From: Micromonospora yangpuensis
Lineage (GTDB): Bacteria > Actinomycetota > Actinomycetes > Mycobacteriales > Micromonosporaceae
Assembly: GCF_900091615.1 (NCBI RefSeq)
Contig: NZ_FMIA01000002.1
Span: forward strand, 806,001-870,000
DNA length: 64,000 nt
Reading direction: 5' to 3'
Shown: positions 34,700 to 43,390 of the stretch, piece by piece
How positions within the stretch are numbered: position 1 is the stretch's first letter
How the letters are laid out: every line of letters begins with the position of its first letter
Position numbers and translations under genes: made by a program
The notes under the pieces: generated by a model
Told to the model about the DNA's origin: nothing
The model's database searches: none
Seen by the model: the letters and a program-made list of their open reading frames with translations, nothing else

Positions 34700-35314
34700 T
34701 CAAGAAACGGCGGCGGCTCCGCTGCTGTTCAGATGTCCGAGCAGGGTGTCCTTCTGCCCGAGATAGTCCCGGTTATCGGAGGTGACGAAACCGGAGAGGG
34801 GGACACGGTCGACGGTGATCCCGGCGGTACGGAGGGCGTCGATCTTGTGAGGATTATTGGTGGCGAGTCGGGCTGAAGTTACGCCGAGCCAGGCCAGGAC
34901 GCTCGCGGCGGGTCGGTAGTCGCGGGCATCGGTGGGTGCGCCAACGGCGGCGTTTGCGGCAACGGTGTCGTAGCCCTGGTCCATGAAGGTGTAAGCGCGG
35001 ATCTTGGCAGCAAGCCCGATGCCGCGGCCTTCGTGGCACAGCATGTAGAGCAGGATCCCGTAGTCGGATGCGCCGATCATGCGCAGGGATGTGGCCAGCT
35101 GGGGGCCGCAGTCACATTTGAGGGATCCGAGCAGGTCACCCGTGGCGCAGGCGCTGTGAATCCGTACCAGCGGATTCTGTTGGCCGGCGGGCTGAGGGCG
35201 GTGGACGGCGGCGAGCACCTCCTCACGGCCGGTCTCGGGGCCGAAAGCATGCAGTTGGAATTGTCCGTACGCGGTGGGGAGGTCACAGCTGGCGAGCCGA
35301 ACGGTAGTCGTCAT
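34700..35314 (-). CDS. GTP cyclohydrolase II (RibA-type)
   Basis: This 204-aa stand-alone enzyme opens the GTP imidazole ring to give the diaminopyrimidine used in riboflavin and some secondary metabolites. Zinc ligands C56, C67 and C69 (HSACATGDLLGSLKCDC), the GRGIGL loop at 97-102 and the YDTVAANAAVGAPTDARDY block are intact. It has no fused RibB domain. It overlaps the methyltransferase gene (ATGA) and lies in an operon with a flavoprotein and an unknown protein, which suggests a dedicated metabolite pathway rather than housekeeping riboflavin synthesis. Confidence 0.9.
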   Translation of the reverse strand: MTTTVRLASCDLPTAYGQFQLHAFGPETGREEVLAAVHRPQPAGQQNPLVRIHSACATGDLLGSLKCDCGPQLATSLRMIGASDYGILLYMLCHEGRGIGLAAKIRAYTFMDQGYDTVAANAAVGAPTDARDYRPAASVLAWLGVTSARLATNNPHKIDALRTAGITVDRVPLSGFVTSDNRDYLGQKDTLLGHLNSSGAAAVS

Positions 35315-36189
35315 CTCGTTTCCTTCGCAGCGGTGCTGTCGGGTGTGGGCTTGTGGGCGATGAGCAGGACGTGTTCAGACATGCCGAGGAGTGAGGGTTC
35401 TGCCTCGACCCGGCGGATCGCCCGCAGGAGGAGGTCGCGACGGTGTGGGTCGCGGAGGCGGTCGGCGAGGTCGGGCAGCAGTTTGGCGGCGCCTTCGACC
35501 GCGAGCAGGGCGTGCGGGCGCAGGCCTGCGGTGGTGGCTTCTGCAGCGAGACCATTCGGGTTGTGGAAGTAGCCGGTGGTGAACAGCCGTCGATCACCGG
35601 TCGGGTTGCGGTGTTGCCCGTCGCGGAGATGTCGGGCCAGGATCGCCTCCACCGCCGGGTCGTCGTAGAGGTTCTTGGCGAGGTATTCCCAGGTGGTGTA
35701 GTAGCGGGACGTCGCTGCGGCGGCGACCACGCCGCCTGGGACAAGTACGCGGTACGCCTCGCCCCAGGCGCGGGCGCGGTCAGCGGCGTTGGTGAGGTGA
35801 TACAGCGGTCCGAGCAGAAGAACTGCGTCGCAGCTGGCGGAGCCGAGAGGCACCTGGCGCGCGTCCCCGCGCGAGATCGAGGCCAGCGGCGACTCGGCGC
35901 GGGCGCACGTGGTGGCGGCTTGCTCCAGGTGCAGCGGGACAGGGTCCACGAGGTGGACGCGGTAGCCGTCCGCGGCCAGCTGAAACGCGTACGCGCCAGG
36001 TCCTCCGCCGACGTCGGCAACAGTTCCGGCTGGGGGAAGGTGGCGACCCAGGATGTCGCGGGTGCGCAGGTACTCGATGTGGCGGCGCGGGTCGCTCAGG
36101 CGTCCCTGCTCGGCTCCGTGGGCGTAGAAGGCGAGGACCTCCGGATTGATGCTCGCCGCTGAGGTCACGTCGGGCGGATGGAGATTCAC
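35311..36189 (-). CDS. SAM-dependent methyltransferase
   Basis: This is a 292-aa class I methyltransferase. Motif I is VADVGGGPGAYAFQLAADGY (about residues 57-76), motif II holds the acidic VHLVDPVP, and LLGPLYHLTNAADRARAWGE follows as motif IV/V. The family is common in actinomycetes, with small-molecule substrates. It is coupled on both sides by ATGA overlaps (unknown protein upstream, GTP cyclohydrolase II downstream). A methylated pteridine- or pyrimidine-derived product is one possibility. Confidence 0.85.
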   Translation of the reverse strand: MNLHPPDVTSAASINPEVLAFYAHGAEQGRLSDPRRHIEYLRTRDILGRHLPPAGTVADVGGGPGAYAFQLAADGYRVHLVDPVPLHLEQAATTCARAESPLASISRGDARQVPLGSASCDAVLLLGPLYHLTNAADRARAWGEAYRVLVPGGVVAAAATSRYYTTWEYLAKNLYDDPAVEAILARHLRDGQHRNPTGDRRLFTTGYFHNPNGLAAEATTAGLRPHALLAVEGAAKLLPDLADRLRDPHRRDLLLRAIRRVEAEPSLLGMSEHVLLIAHKPTPDSTAAKETR

Positions 36190-37475
36190 GCTGCTGCCTC
36201 CGGCGCGCCATGCTCCAGATCCGCGAGGAAGCCGTCCTGGAACTGTCGACGCAGGCGGATCTGCTGCGCCGACATGATCGGGCCGCGGAAGCGGTCGAGG
36301 ATCGATGCGACGCTGCCGCCGATCGCCGGACTGCTACCGATGGCGCTGAGCAGCTTGAACTGCATTACGAGGTAGACCGGTGGACATTCACGCGAGCTGC
36401 CAAGTCGCGCTGGGGACCAGAATCCGAGGTGGTAGTCCAAGCCAGCCAAGGTCAGGCACCGGTTCGCGAGATCCATGTTCGTTCGCAACAGGGCCATCTC
36501 GTGGGCGGTGATGTCCCGGAGTAACGCCCTCAGCATCACGAGACCTTGCCGGCCGGGTTCGGACAGCCAGGTGAGGTTGTTCAGGTTCGCCGCGACCTGG
36601 CCGGGCGGCAGCAGCCCCGGCCGAGTCCACGGGGGCGACGCCGCCGGGCTGCCGGTGAAGCACTCCCGCAGCTGCGCGTACGCGCCGGTGGCCATCTCAT
36701 GAAGTTGGACGAGAAGGCGCGCGCAGGCTCTATCGAGGAGGAAGTCCCAGTCCGGAAGAGCGATCTTGAATCCGACTGGGCCACCAGCAGCGGACAGATC
36801 TGCGTCGCCCGCGAGGTGGCAGCCGGCGGGCAGCGGCTGCGTACGGGATGCGTCACGCATGACCTGGGCGGCCAGGTGCGCGATGGGGTCCACCAGCGCC
36901 CGTCGTCGGTTGAGGTCGTCTACCTCGCCCAGCGGCACGATCGAGGCGTCGCGGTAGGCGGCGGCGGGCCAGCAGTTGAGGTGCCAGTGCATCCGCTTGT
37001 CCCACCACTGCCCGTTGTCGCGGTCGACCGTGTACGGGTCGTGGTTAGTGCCGATCATGAGCTGCGCCCCGTCGAGGTCGAACCGGCGCCGAGTCGAGGA
37101 GGCGTCGACGTAACCGACGAACTGCCTACAGAACCTCAGCAGCGCCGTCAGCATGGCCTCGGGGACATCGTTGACCGACGACGCGATGACTCTGTCGTCG
37201 CCGACCGTGGCAAGCAGCATCATGTCGTAGACGCTGTGCGGGAACGCCTTGTCGATGAACGTGAGCCGGTCCCCGGATCGTCCGGCGGGAGATTCGCGCA
37301 GGATGTTGGCGCCGTAATGGTCGCGGTAGTGCGGGCTGAGGTTGCGCACGTCCGGTGGCGGCGCGGCGAATCTCGGCATCGGAAGGCTGGGAATGACCGG
37401 CAACGTCATCGCCGACGCCGGGTAGAGCGGCCCGAACCGGTCCGCGACCGGGCGACGAGTCGTGACGGCGGTCAT
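36186..37475 (-). CDS. Unknown conserved-looking protein, 429 aa
   Basis: Started at ATG 37475, overlapping the flavoprotein stop (ATGA). I do not recognise it. It is soluble and rich in His, Trp and Asp around residues 140-190: LMIGTNHDPYTVDRDNGQWW is followed by KRMHWHLNCWP, a His pattern faintly like the HIT superfamily. The C-terminus is helical (LRALLRDITAHEMALLRTNM). Its position between a flavoprotein and a methyltransferase suggests an enzyme of the same pathway. Confidence 0.7.
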   Translation of the reverse strand: MTAVTTRRPVADRFGPLYPASAMTLPVIPSLPMPRFAAPPPDVRNLSPHYRDHYGANILRESPAGRSGDRLTFIDKAFPHSVYDMMLLATVGDDRVIASSVNDVPEAMLTALLRFCRQFVGYVDASSTRRRFDLDGAQLMIGTNHDPYTVDRDNGQWWDKRMHWHLNCWPAAAYRDASIVPLGEVDDLNRRRALVDPIAHLAAQVMRDASRTQPLPAGCHLAGDADLSAAGGPVGFKIALPDWDFLLDRACARLLVQLHEMATGAYAQLRECFTGSPAASPPWTRPGLLPPGQVAANLNNLTWLSEPGRQGLVMLRALLRDITAHEMALLRTNMDLANRCLTLAGLDYHLGFWSPARLGSSRECPPVYLVMQFKLLSAIGSSPAIGGSVASILDRFRGPIMSAQQIRLRRQFQDGFLADLEHGAPEAAA

Positions 37476-38920
37476 GCCGGCGTACCGGACGCGATGGCGT
37501 CGCCGGCGGCAACGCCCATCATGGCAGCCTGCACGATGCCCTGGGCGATCCCTGCGGCGTCTCCGACCACGTAGATCGGCAGGCCCCGCACCTTGCAGTC
37601 CTCGTCGACCGGGACCCGGTCCCACAAGAACTCGACCTCAGGCCCGATCACGAGAACATCGTCGACAAGGTCATCCACGGACAAGCCTGCGCCGGCGTGG
37701 TCCAGGATCGAGCCCATGACCCGGCGGAGGCTCTCGGTAAGGCTGACGTGCTCTGCGTCGGTGAACAAGCTGTCGAGCCGGGCGGTAGTCAAGTCCTTGA
37801 CGGACGGCTCGAACGCCACTGCCGCAGCCAACTCCGGCCAACTACGCGGCTCGGTCGTCTTGTTCATGAACGCGCGCAGACTCTGCGCCACCGGCCGGCC
37901 TCCGCTGAGCCGCCAGTAATCGGACAGGATCTCGTCCCGGACTTCGGTGCTGGTGCCGGGTCTGGCAAGCTGGCACAACAGGCCGAAGTTGGCTGCCAGT
38001 GGACGTCCCCCGGGAAGGCGTTCAGTGGTTTCGTGCCCGTCGAGAGTGATCACCTCCCGCCCGAAGGAGCGCTGGTAGTTGGTGAACTTGATCCGACCAC
38101 CGTTCGGGCCGCCGCAGAAACAGAAGGTCTTCGTCTTACGGTCCACCCGCTCTAACTGGGTGATCTTCAGATCGGGGTGCTCGACACCGATCGCGGCCAG
38201 CACCTCGGCCCTCGTCTCGAGACGCACGCCGAGCGACATGTCCGGCGCGATCGTCTGCACCCCGAATGCCGTCAGGAGGTTGTGAGTGCTGGTCACCCCG
38301 TGTCGGCCCGTGGCCAGCACCAGACGTGCCGTCTGGGCGGTGACGAGGCCACCGTGGGTCGCTACCGTCAGCGTCAGGCGGTCCCCCTCTAGGGCGGCGG
38401 TGACAAGTTCCGATTTCTCCCAGACGGTCAGAGCGTCGTTGCGGAAGCCGTGCAGCGCCGTGAGCATGTCCCGAACCTGCGTCTCCCCCAAGACCGCGAC
38501 CGGGTACTCCCGGATGGCCAGGCCGTTCCCGGCGAACGCCTTGATGGCTGGCGCGCCGAGTCTCGTGCCACTCAGAATGGGCGGCTCTGGCAGTGGAGCG
38601 GTCAGGAACTGGAACGCGCGTTCGCACAGTTCGTCCGCGCGGTCCTCACCGAAGTGATCGATCAGGCGGCGGCCGGACGGCAGCAAGCTCAACTTCACCC
38701 CGTCTCCGTAGTGCACACAGCCGCCAAAGCCACTGATCACGTTGCAGATCCCGGCGCACCCCGTGCAACGCAGCCCCCGGTCGACCGGGCACGGCCGATT
38801 CCGCATCCCCCGCCCGGCCTCCAACAGCAGCACCCGCAGGCCCTGGGCCTGGCGCACGACCTCGTGGGCACAAGCCAGACCACCTGGGCCAGCGCCGACG
38901 ACGACGACATCGAAGAACAT
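37472..38920 (-). CDS. COG2509-like FAD-dependent dehydrogenase
   Basis: This is a 482-aa protein from ATG 38920 (GGAAGGA nine bases upstream; ATG 38929 is alternative). FAD is bound by VVVVGAGPGGLACAHEV, and the C-terminal VVGDAAGIAQGIVQAAMMG is the second FAD contact. The Cys-rich RPCPVDRGLRCTGCAGICN then SGFGGCVHYGDG is a pattern of the uncharacterised COG2509 family. It is the first gene of the operon ending at the cyclohydrolase. The cysteines may hold a cluster or a disulfide. The reaction is unknown. Confidence 0.8.
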   Translation of the reverse strand: MFFDVVVVGAGPGGLACAHEVVRQAQGLRVLLLEAGRGMRNRPCPVDRGLRCTGCAGICNVISGFGGCVHYGDGVKLSLLPSGRRLIDHFGEDRADELCERAFQFLTAPLPEPPILSGTRLGAPAIKAFAGNGLAIREYPVAVLGETQVRDMLTALHGFRNDALTVWEKSELVTAALEGDRLTLTVATHGGLVTAQTARLVLATGRHGVTSTHNLLTAFGVQTIAPDMSLGVRLETRAEVLAAIGVEHPDLKITQLERVDRKTKTFCFCGGPNGGRIKFTNYQRSFGREVITLDGHETTERLPGGRPLAANFGLLCQLARPGTSTEVRDEILSDYWRLSGGRPVAQSLRAFMNKTTEPRSWPELAAAVAFEPSVKDLTTARLDSLFTDAEHVSLTESLRRVMGSILDHAGAGLSVDDLVDDVLVIGPEVEFLWDRVPVDEDCKVRGLPIYVVGDAAGIAQGIVQAAMMGVAAGDAIASGTPA

Positions 38921-39287
38921 TGCAGACATTCCTTCCAACAGTCGCAGGCGATCGGGAGCGAACAGCCATCCCCGCCGCCGGACGCGCTGCATGTCCGTGG
39001 CTGGATCAGCAAATCGGCAGCAGCCGCGGCCAGCGCGATGATCACCACGTAGGGCAGCGAAGGTGCCGTCCGGACAGCTATGCGCGGACGAGCCGCCCGG
39101 GGCCTTTCGGGGAAGGCTCACTCACCGTCGCCGACGTCGGGTGTTGTCGGACAGGCATGTCATCGGACTATGACAATCCACCGACACCCGCTGCCGCGAC
39201 CGCATCCGCCGCTTGGCCTTTCGGTCCGGCCGCGAACCCGGAGCGATCGGCAGGGTTAGCTGCTCGTGCCCGTGCGACGATGGATCT
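38921..39287. promoter_or_regulatory. Divergent promoter region with site B
   Basis: A 367-base gap between the flavoprotein operon and the HAD gene. It contains TGTCGG at 39145-39150, CCGACA at 39181-39186, and the inverted pair TGTCA/TGACA at 39158-39162 and 39171-39175. These resemble the CCGACA arrays near the XRE/TPR regulators. No gene is seen. Confidence 0.5.
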
Positions 39288-40022
39288 ATGAACCACAGCA
39301 GCGCCGGCTTGGTCATCTGGGACGTTGACGGGACGCTCATCCCCGCGGACTTGCGTTGGCTGACGCGCGCGATCGCTCGTGCGTACGGCATCGCGCAGTC
39401 CGAGGTTGTCTTCCCTGACAAGAAGGTGCATGGGTATACGGACGAGTCGATCGCCGTGGACACGGCGATCGCTTCGGGCGTGGACCCGTCATCTGCGGAG
39501 GCAGGCATACCCGCCTTCCGTCAGGCCATCGCCGCGGTCATGCGAGAGGGTCGGCAGGAGTTGGCTGAGGTCCAGCCGCCGTATCCAGGTGCTGCGGCGA
39601 GCATCGCGAAGCTGCACGAGCGTGGCTTCATCCAGACCGTGCTGACCGGCAACCTGCGTTCGGCCGCCGAGGTGAAGCTGGACGTGGCGGGCTTGGACGA
39701 TTTTCTTGATCTTCGCATCGGCGGGTTCGGATCGGACGCGCGAGATCGCTTCCAGCTTCCGGCAGTCGTAGCTCAGCGCTACTCCGCGATCTACGGTGAC
39801 CCGCTCGATTCCGCTCGAACGATCGTCATCGGGGATGCGCCCAACGACATCGCTTGCGCACGTCACGCCGACTTTCGCGTCGCTGTCGTCGCTCACCGGC
39901 TTGGGCGTCGAGAGCTGGCATCCTACGAACCTGACGTGGTACTCGACAGTCTCGACCCGACGACGGTGGCGGCAGCCGTCAGTTCGCTGTTGAGTGCGGG
40001 CGGAACGCCGGCTGCTCGTTAG
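39288..40022 (+). CDS. HAD-superfamily hydrolase
   Basis: This is a 244-aa phosphatase-like protein. Motif I is LVIWDVDGTLIP (nucleophile Asp, acid Asp), motif II is TVLTGNLRS, and motif IV is IVIGDAPNDIACARHADFRV. The cap region is a C1-type helical insertion (residues 20-95), as in phosphoglycolate phosphatase-like enzymes. Substrate unknown. It converges on the third XRE/TPR regulator with a 4-base overlap. Confidence 0.9.
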   Translation: MNHSSAGLVIWDVDGTLIPADLRWLTRAIARAYGIAQSEVVFPDKKVHGYTDESIAVDTAIASGVDPSSAEAGIPAFRQAIAAVMREGRQELAEVQPPYPGAAASIAKLHERGFIQTVLTGNLRSAAEVKLDVAGLDDFLDLRIGGFGSDARDRFQLPAVVAQRYSAIYGDPLDSARTIVIGDAPNDIACARHADFRVAVVAHRLGRRELASYEPDVVLDSLDPTTVAAAVSSLLSAGGTPAAR

Positions 40023-41287
40023 GCGGCCATCTGCTCCTCGAGTTCGAGGACAAGCGGCTCATCGCGCCATCGGTCCAACCGTTGTCGAGCTCGTTGGGCT
40101 CGAGCGATGCCTCGATGGTTTCCACCGGCTTTCAGCTGGTCGTAGGTGGCGCCAAGCAAGGTGCAGGATTGTTCGAGTTCGCCGGCGTCGGCGTAGGCGC
40201 TGGCGAGGTCTACGGCTGCCGCCAACGCGACGTTGGCGTTGGCGTGGTCGTGCTGCAGCATCTGTACCGCACTTTCCAGCACGGTCACCGCTTGGTGGGG
40301 CTGACCGAGAAGGAGATGGCACGTGCCCGCGTAGACGTGGAGGCGGGCGCTGCTCCAGTCGCTGTAGAGGCCGACACAGTCAACAGGCGACAATTCGTTG
40401 ACCGCTTCTTCTGCCCGCTTCAGGGCCGCCGTGGCCTCGCGGGGAAGTCGCAGGGCCGCGAAGGCTTGGGCCTGCTCGGCAGCTACTCGCGCCCGTGCGG
40501 GTGGACTGAGATCGGTGGACGCACGGGCGGCCTCATCGAGGAGCCGCAGGCCGATCATGATGTCACCATCTGCGTCGATCAGTGTGGCAGCCTCCGAGTG
40601 GAGGTTGCTCTCGAAGATGCGTGCCGTTGCGCTGATCCTGCGGCTGCCCAGCCTGTCGCCGAGCTGACGGGCATAGGCACAGTGAGCGAGCGCGAGGGCA
40701 CGGTTGCCCTGCGCGCTCCACAGCCGGCTGGCGACGATCGAGGCTTCGGCGAGCATCGCTCCGATATCAGCGCGGATGGGAGCACGACCCGCTTTGCGAT
40801 ACAGCGTTGACAGGCAGTCACGGTGGGCCTCGATCAGACCCAGTAGCGCGTCGGGTGACACGGCCTGGCGCTGCTGGGCCAGCATGCTGGTGAGCGTGGA
40901 GAAGCTGTTCCACTCGCCCACCAGGTAGTCCGTTCCCGGTGTGCGGGCGAGCGCCTCCGCAGCGGTGGAGGACGAGGGCTCAGCAGCCACGTGGCACGCC
41001 ATAGGGGCGGCCGTGCCGCTCAGCACGTGCCGGTTGCTGGCGAGCCGGATGCGATCGTATTCCCGGACCAGTCTGCCGCCGGTTCCCAACACCTCGTCGC
41101 TTCGGGCCCAGAAATCGCGGCCCACACGCTGCCGGCCGGTCTCCACGTTCGCGATCGTGCTCCGTCCATAGCTCACCCGCGGGGCGTACGCCTCCTGCGT
41201 GTAACCAGCGGCTTTGCGGCTGCGGGCCAGCATTTGGCCAAGAGCGATCCATGCCTTGGCCACGTCTTGTGGTGGCACGCTCGACAT
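40019..41287 (-). CDS. XRE regulator with TPR-like C-terminus (paralog 3)
   Basis: This is a 422-aa protein from ATG 41287. The N-terminal helix-turn-helix (ALGQMLARSRKAAGYTQEAY, GRSTIANVETGRQRVGRDFW) matches paralogs 1 and 2. The C-terminal ~330 residues are helical repeats (SDWSSARLHVYAGTCHLLLG, QPHQAVTVLESAVQMLQHDH), likely a ligand- or peptide-sensing scaffold. CCGACA repeats lie 115 bases upstream, shared with the divergent CYTH gene. Confidence 0.85.
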   Translation of the reverse strand: MSSVPPQDVAKAWIALGQMLARSRKAAGYTQEAYAPRVSYGRSTIANVETGRQRVGRDFWARSDEVLGTGGRLVREYDRIRLASNRHVLSGTAAPMACHVAAEPSSSTAAEALARTPGTDYLVGEWNSFSTLTSMLAQQRQAVSPDALLGLIEAHRDCLSTLYRKAGRAPIRADIGAMLAEASIVASRLWSAQGNRALALAHCAYARQLGDRLGSRRISATARIFESNLHSEAATLIDADGDIMIGLRLLDEAARASTDLSPPARARVAAEQAQAFAALRLPREATAALKRAEEAVNELSPVDCVGLYSDWSSARLHVYAGTCHLLLGQPHQAVTVLESAVQMLQHDHANANVALAAAVDLASAYADAGELEQSCTLLGATYDQLKAGGNHRGIARAQRARQRLDRWRDEPLVLELEEQMAA

Positions 41288-41401
41288 CAGCAGCTCCCGA
41301 TGGGTACGAACGCTCGCGCGAGGCGAGGCAGGTTGGCGTGGGAGCACTGTAGTGCAGGTCTGTGATGCGCCAGCTACTCAGCGGCTTCATCCAGCACGTT
41401 T

Positions 41402-41418
41402 CCGACAAAGTTCCGACA
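41402..41418. promoter_or_regulatory. CCGACA repeat site C
   Basis: CCGACA at 41402-41407 and 41413-41418, 11 bases start to start, the same spacing as at site A. It is preceded by TT and followed by TTGG. It lies between the regulator gene at 41287 (minus) and the CYTH gene (plus). Confidence 0.55.
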
Positions 41419-41475
41419 TTGGCCTCGCGGTCGTCCGAACTCGCGTGACCTCCGATGCTCGTATGCTCCCTGCTC

Positions 41476-42063
41476 GTGACCCACGAGCCGGCCAACAATG
41501 ATCATGAGGTTGAAGCCAAGTACCGCGTCGACGACCTGCAGAGGTTGATCACGGCGCTCGCCCGGCGGCAGGTCGTGTTGACGGAGCCGTCGGTCCAGGA
41601 CGACCAGGCGTACGCACCAGCCGGCTGGTCGTACGGAATGTCGAAGGTCGGTGTGCCGTTCGCGCGTCTTCGCACGCAGGAGGGGCGCCATCTGTTCACA
41701 GTGAAGAAGCCGATCGACAATGAGATGGCGTGCCTGGAGCACGAATGCGTGATCCTCGACCGTCACGCGATGCACGCTGCTCTAGCGACGATGGGTTGGG
41801 TGCCAACCGTACGAATCGTCAAGCACCGCCGAACTGGCGATTGGGACGGCGCGACGGTCTGCGTCGACGTTGTCGACGGGCTCGGCGCATTCGTCGAGGT
41901 GGAACGGGTGGTCAGCTCCCAGCACTCGGGTGAACAGGTGCAGCACGGACTCGATGCGATGATCCGCTCACTCGGCGTGCCTGTACTGCGGGTCGTGGAC
42001 ACCTACGACACATTGATCTGGAATCTGACGAGCGCGGCTGTTGGGACGTCGGCGCGGGTCTGA
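41476..42063 (+). CDS. CYTH-domain (class IV adenylate cyclase-like) protein
   Basis: This is a 195-aa protein from GTG 41476. The N-terminal HEVEAKYRVDD is the E-x-E-x-K signature of CYTH enzymes, which act on triphosphates (cyclic AMP or thiamine triphosphate chemistry). Further acidic and basic tunnel residues appear in FARLRTQEG, LFTVKKP, and CVDVVDGLGAFVEVER. A TATGCT hexamer at 41467-41472 region, about ten bases before the GTG, suggests a leaderless transcript. ATG 41455 is an alternative start. CCGACA repeats lie 60 bases upstream. Confidence 0.8.
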   Translation: MTHEPANNDHEVEAKYRVDDLQRLITALARRQVVLTEPSVQDDQAYAPAGWSYGMSKVGVPFARLRTQEGRHLFTVKKPIDNEMACLEHECVILDRHAMHAALATMGWVPTVRIVKHRRTGDWDGATVCVDVVDGLGAFVEVERVVSSQHSGEQVQHGLDAMIRSLGVPVLRVVDTYDTLIWNLTSAAVGTSARV

Positions 42064-42136
42064 GGGGGTCGAGTCCACGGCTGTTGTCGCCCCGGCTGTG
42101 CCGGCTGTAAGCCTGGGCTGCCGCGCTCGGCTGTCT

Positions 42137-42595
42137 TCAAGGGAATTGCAGGAGTGGCACGTCGTAGAGGTCGGTTTGGCGGACGCGCCTCATCGATGGC
42201 TCGGCGATCTCAACAATGATCATCTCGGTGAGGAACTGGACGGTCGCGGCGAGCAGGTGGCTGGTGTGGGCGGTGGCGCTGTGCGCTTTCAAGCCGACGG
42301 TGAGGTGGATGTGCGGCTGGATGGTGTCGGTGTCGGGGTCGTAGGCGAGGGTGCCGCCGCCGAGGGCCTCGATGTTGGTCAGATGGACTTTGGACCAGAC
42401 GGGGGCGTCTGGGTTGTCGAGGCGTTCGCAGGTGCCGACGATGTCTGCGGTGGCGAGGCCGGCGATGAAGGTGGGGATGTAGCCCTGGCGGATGTCGTGG
42501 GTGCGGCAGGTGCGGTCGAGGGCGTCGTAGAAGTCTTCCCCGTGGTCGAAGACGGCGGCGATGGTGCGGCCGGGGACGACTTCGCGGCTCCGCAA
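42137..42595 (-). CDS. PPC/DUF296 domain protein
   Basis: This is a 152-aa protein from TTG 42595, with AAGGAG six bases upstream. The PPC fold pattern is clear: GRTIAAVFDHGEDFYDALDR, IRQGYIPTFIAGLATADIVG, and PHIHLTVGLKAHSATAHTSH then LLAAT. The His residues are those that bind a metal in the family. Bacterial stand-alone PPC proteins have no settled function. It is the last gene of the seven-gene operon running from 47485. Confidence 0.8.
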   Translation of the reverse strand: MRSREVVPGRTIAAVFDHGEDFYDALDRTCRTHDIRQGYIPTFIAGLATADIVGTCERLDNPDAPVWSKVHLTNIEALGGGTLAYDPDTDTIQPHIHLTVGLKAHSATAHTSHLLAATVQFLTEMIIVEIAEPSMRRVRQTDLYDVPLLQFP

Positions 42596-42678
42596 TGTGG
42601 GCTCCTTCGAGTTTCGGCTGGCGCGCAGTGAGTGATGGGTGCCGCCGGGAGGATTTGTCGCGTGGCGCGAGTGCTGGC

Positions 42679-43386
42679 CTATTGACGGGTAAGCATGGTG
42701 AGGGTGTCCTCGAAGCTGCGGGCAAGGCTGGCGAGCACGGCCTGTCCCTTGGCTTCGGCGGCCAGAGATGGTTGCCCGATTACTCCGGTGCTCGTGTAGG
42801 CGGTCATGCCGAGTGTCAGGAGGTGTGGCCGCTCGGTGAGGTGATCGGCGGTTCCGAAGTCCGAGCCGACGGCATCCGGCGCGGCGTGGAGAAGGATCGA
42901 CGTCTCGATCTCTCCGGCGTGCATGTCGTCGTGGGTGGTGCTTTGCAGTCCGGCGTCGTGGCGTGCTTGGTCCCAGTCCTGGCGACCTGGGAACAGTGCG
43001 AGGCGTGGCCGGTCGGTGTTGGCCTCCTGGACGATGTTGGACAACACGTAGTTGCCGCCGTGCCCGTTGACGAGCACGAGACGATCGATGCCTTGGCCGT
43101 GGAGGGACGCCACGACGTCGTTGATGATGGCGGTGAGGGTGGTGGAGCTGAGACTGACAGTTCCTCGCCACGCCGCGTGCTCGTGGGAGCAGGACAGAGT
43201 GATTGGCGGAAGCAGGAACAGGTCGTAGCGTTCCGCGAGCGCGGTGGCGATGGCGCTGGCCACGATGGTGTCGGTGGCGAGCGGTAGGTGTGGGCCGTGT
43301 TGTTCGAAGCTGCCGATGGGGAGGACAGCGACCGTCGCTCGGCGGCGGGCTTCGTCGGCCGCCGTGGCGATCGTCCAGAGGGTCAC
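42679..43386 (-). CDS. Creatininase-family amidohydrolase
   Basis: This is a 235-aa protein from GTG 43386. Metal ligands are visible in IGSFEQHGPHLPLATD (E28, H30, D39), NGHGGN and DMHAGEIETS. The family includes creatininase, the formamide hydrolase ArfB that acts after archaeal GTP cyclohydrolase, and the mycofactocin peptidase MftE. Which of these fits cannot be told from motifs. It lies four bases after the exonuclease-like gene and in the same operon as a radical-SAM enzyme. Confidence 0.9.
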   Translation of the reverse strand: MTLWTIATAADEARRRATVAVLPIGSFEQHGPHLPLATDTIVASAIATALAERYDLFLLPPITLSCSHEHAAWRGTVSLSSTTLTAIINDVVASLHGQGIDRLVLVNGHGGNYVLSNIVQEANTDRPRLALFPGRQDWDQARHDAGLQSTTHDDMHAGEIETSILLHAAPDAVGSDFGTADHLTERPHLLTLGMTAYTSTGVIGQPSLAAEAKGQAVLASLARSFEDTLTMLTRQ

Positions 43387-43390
43387 TGGT

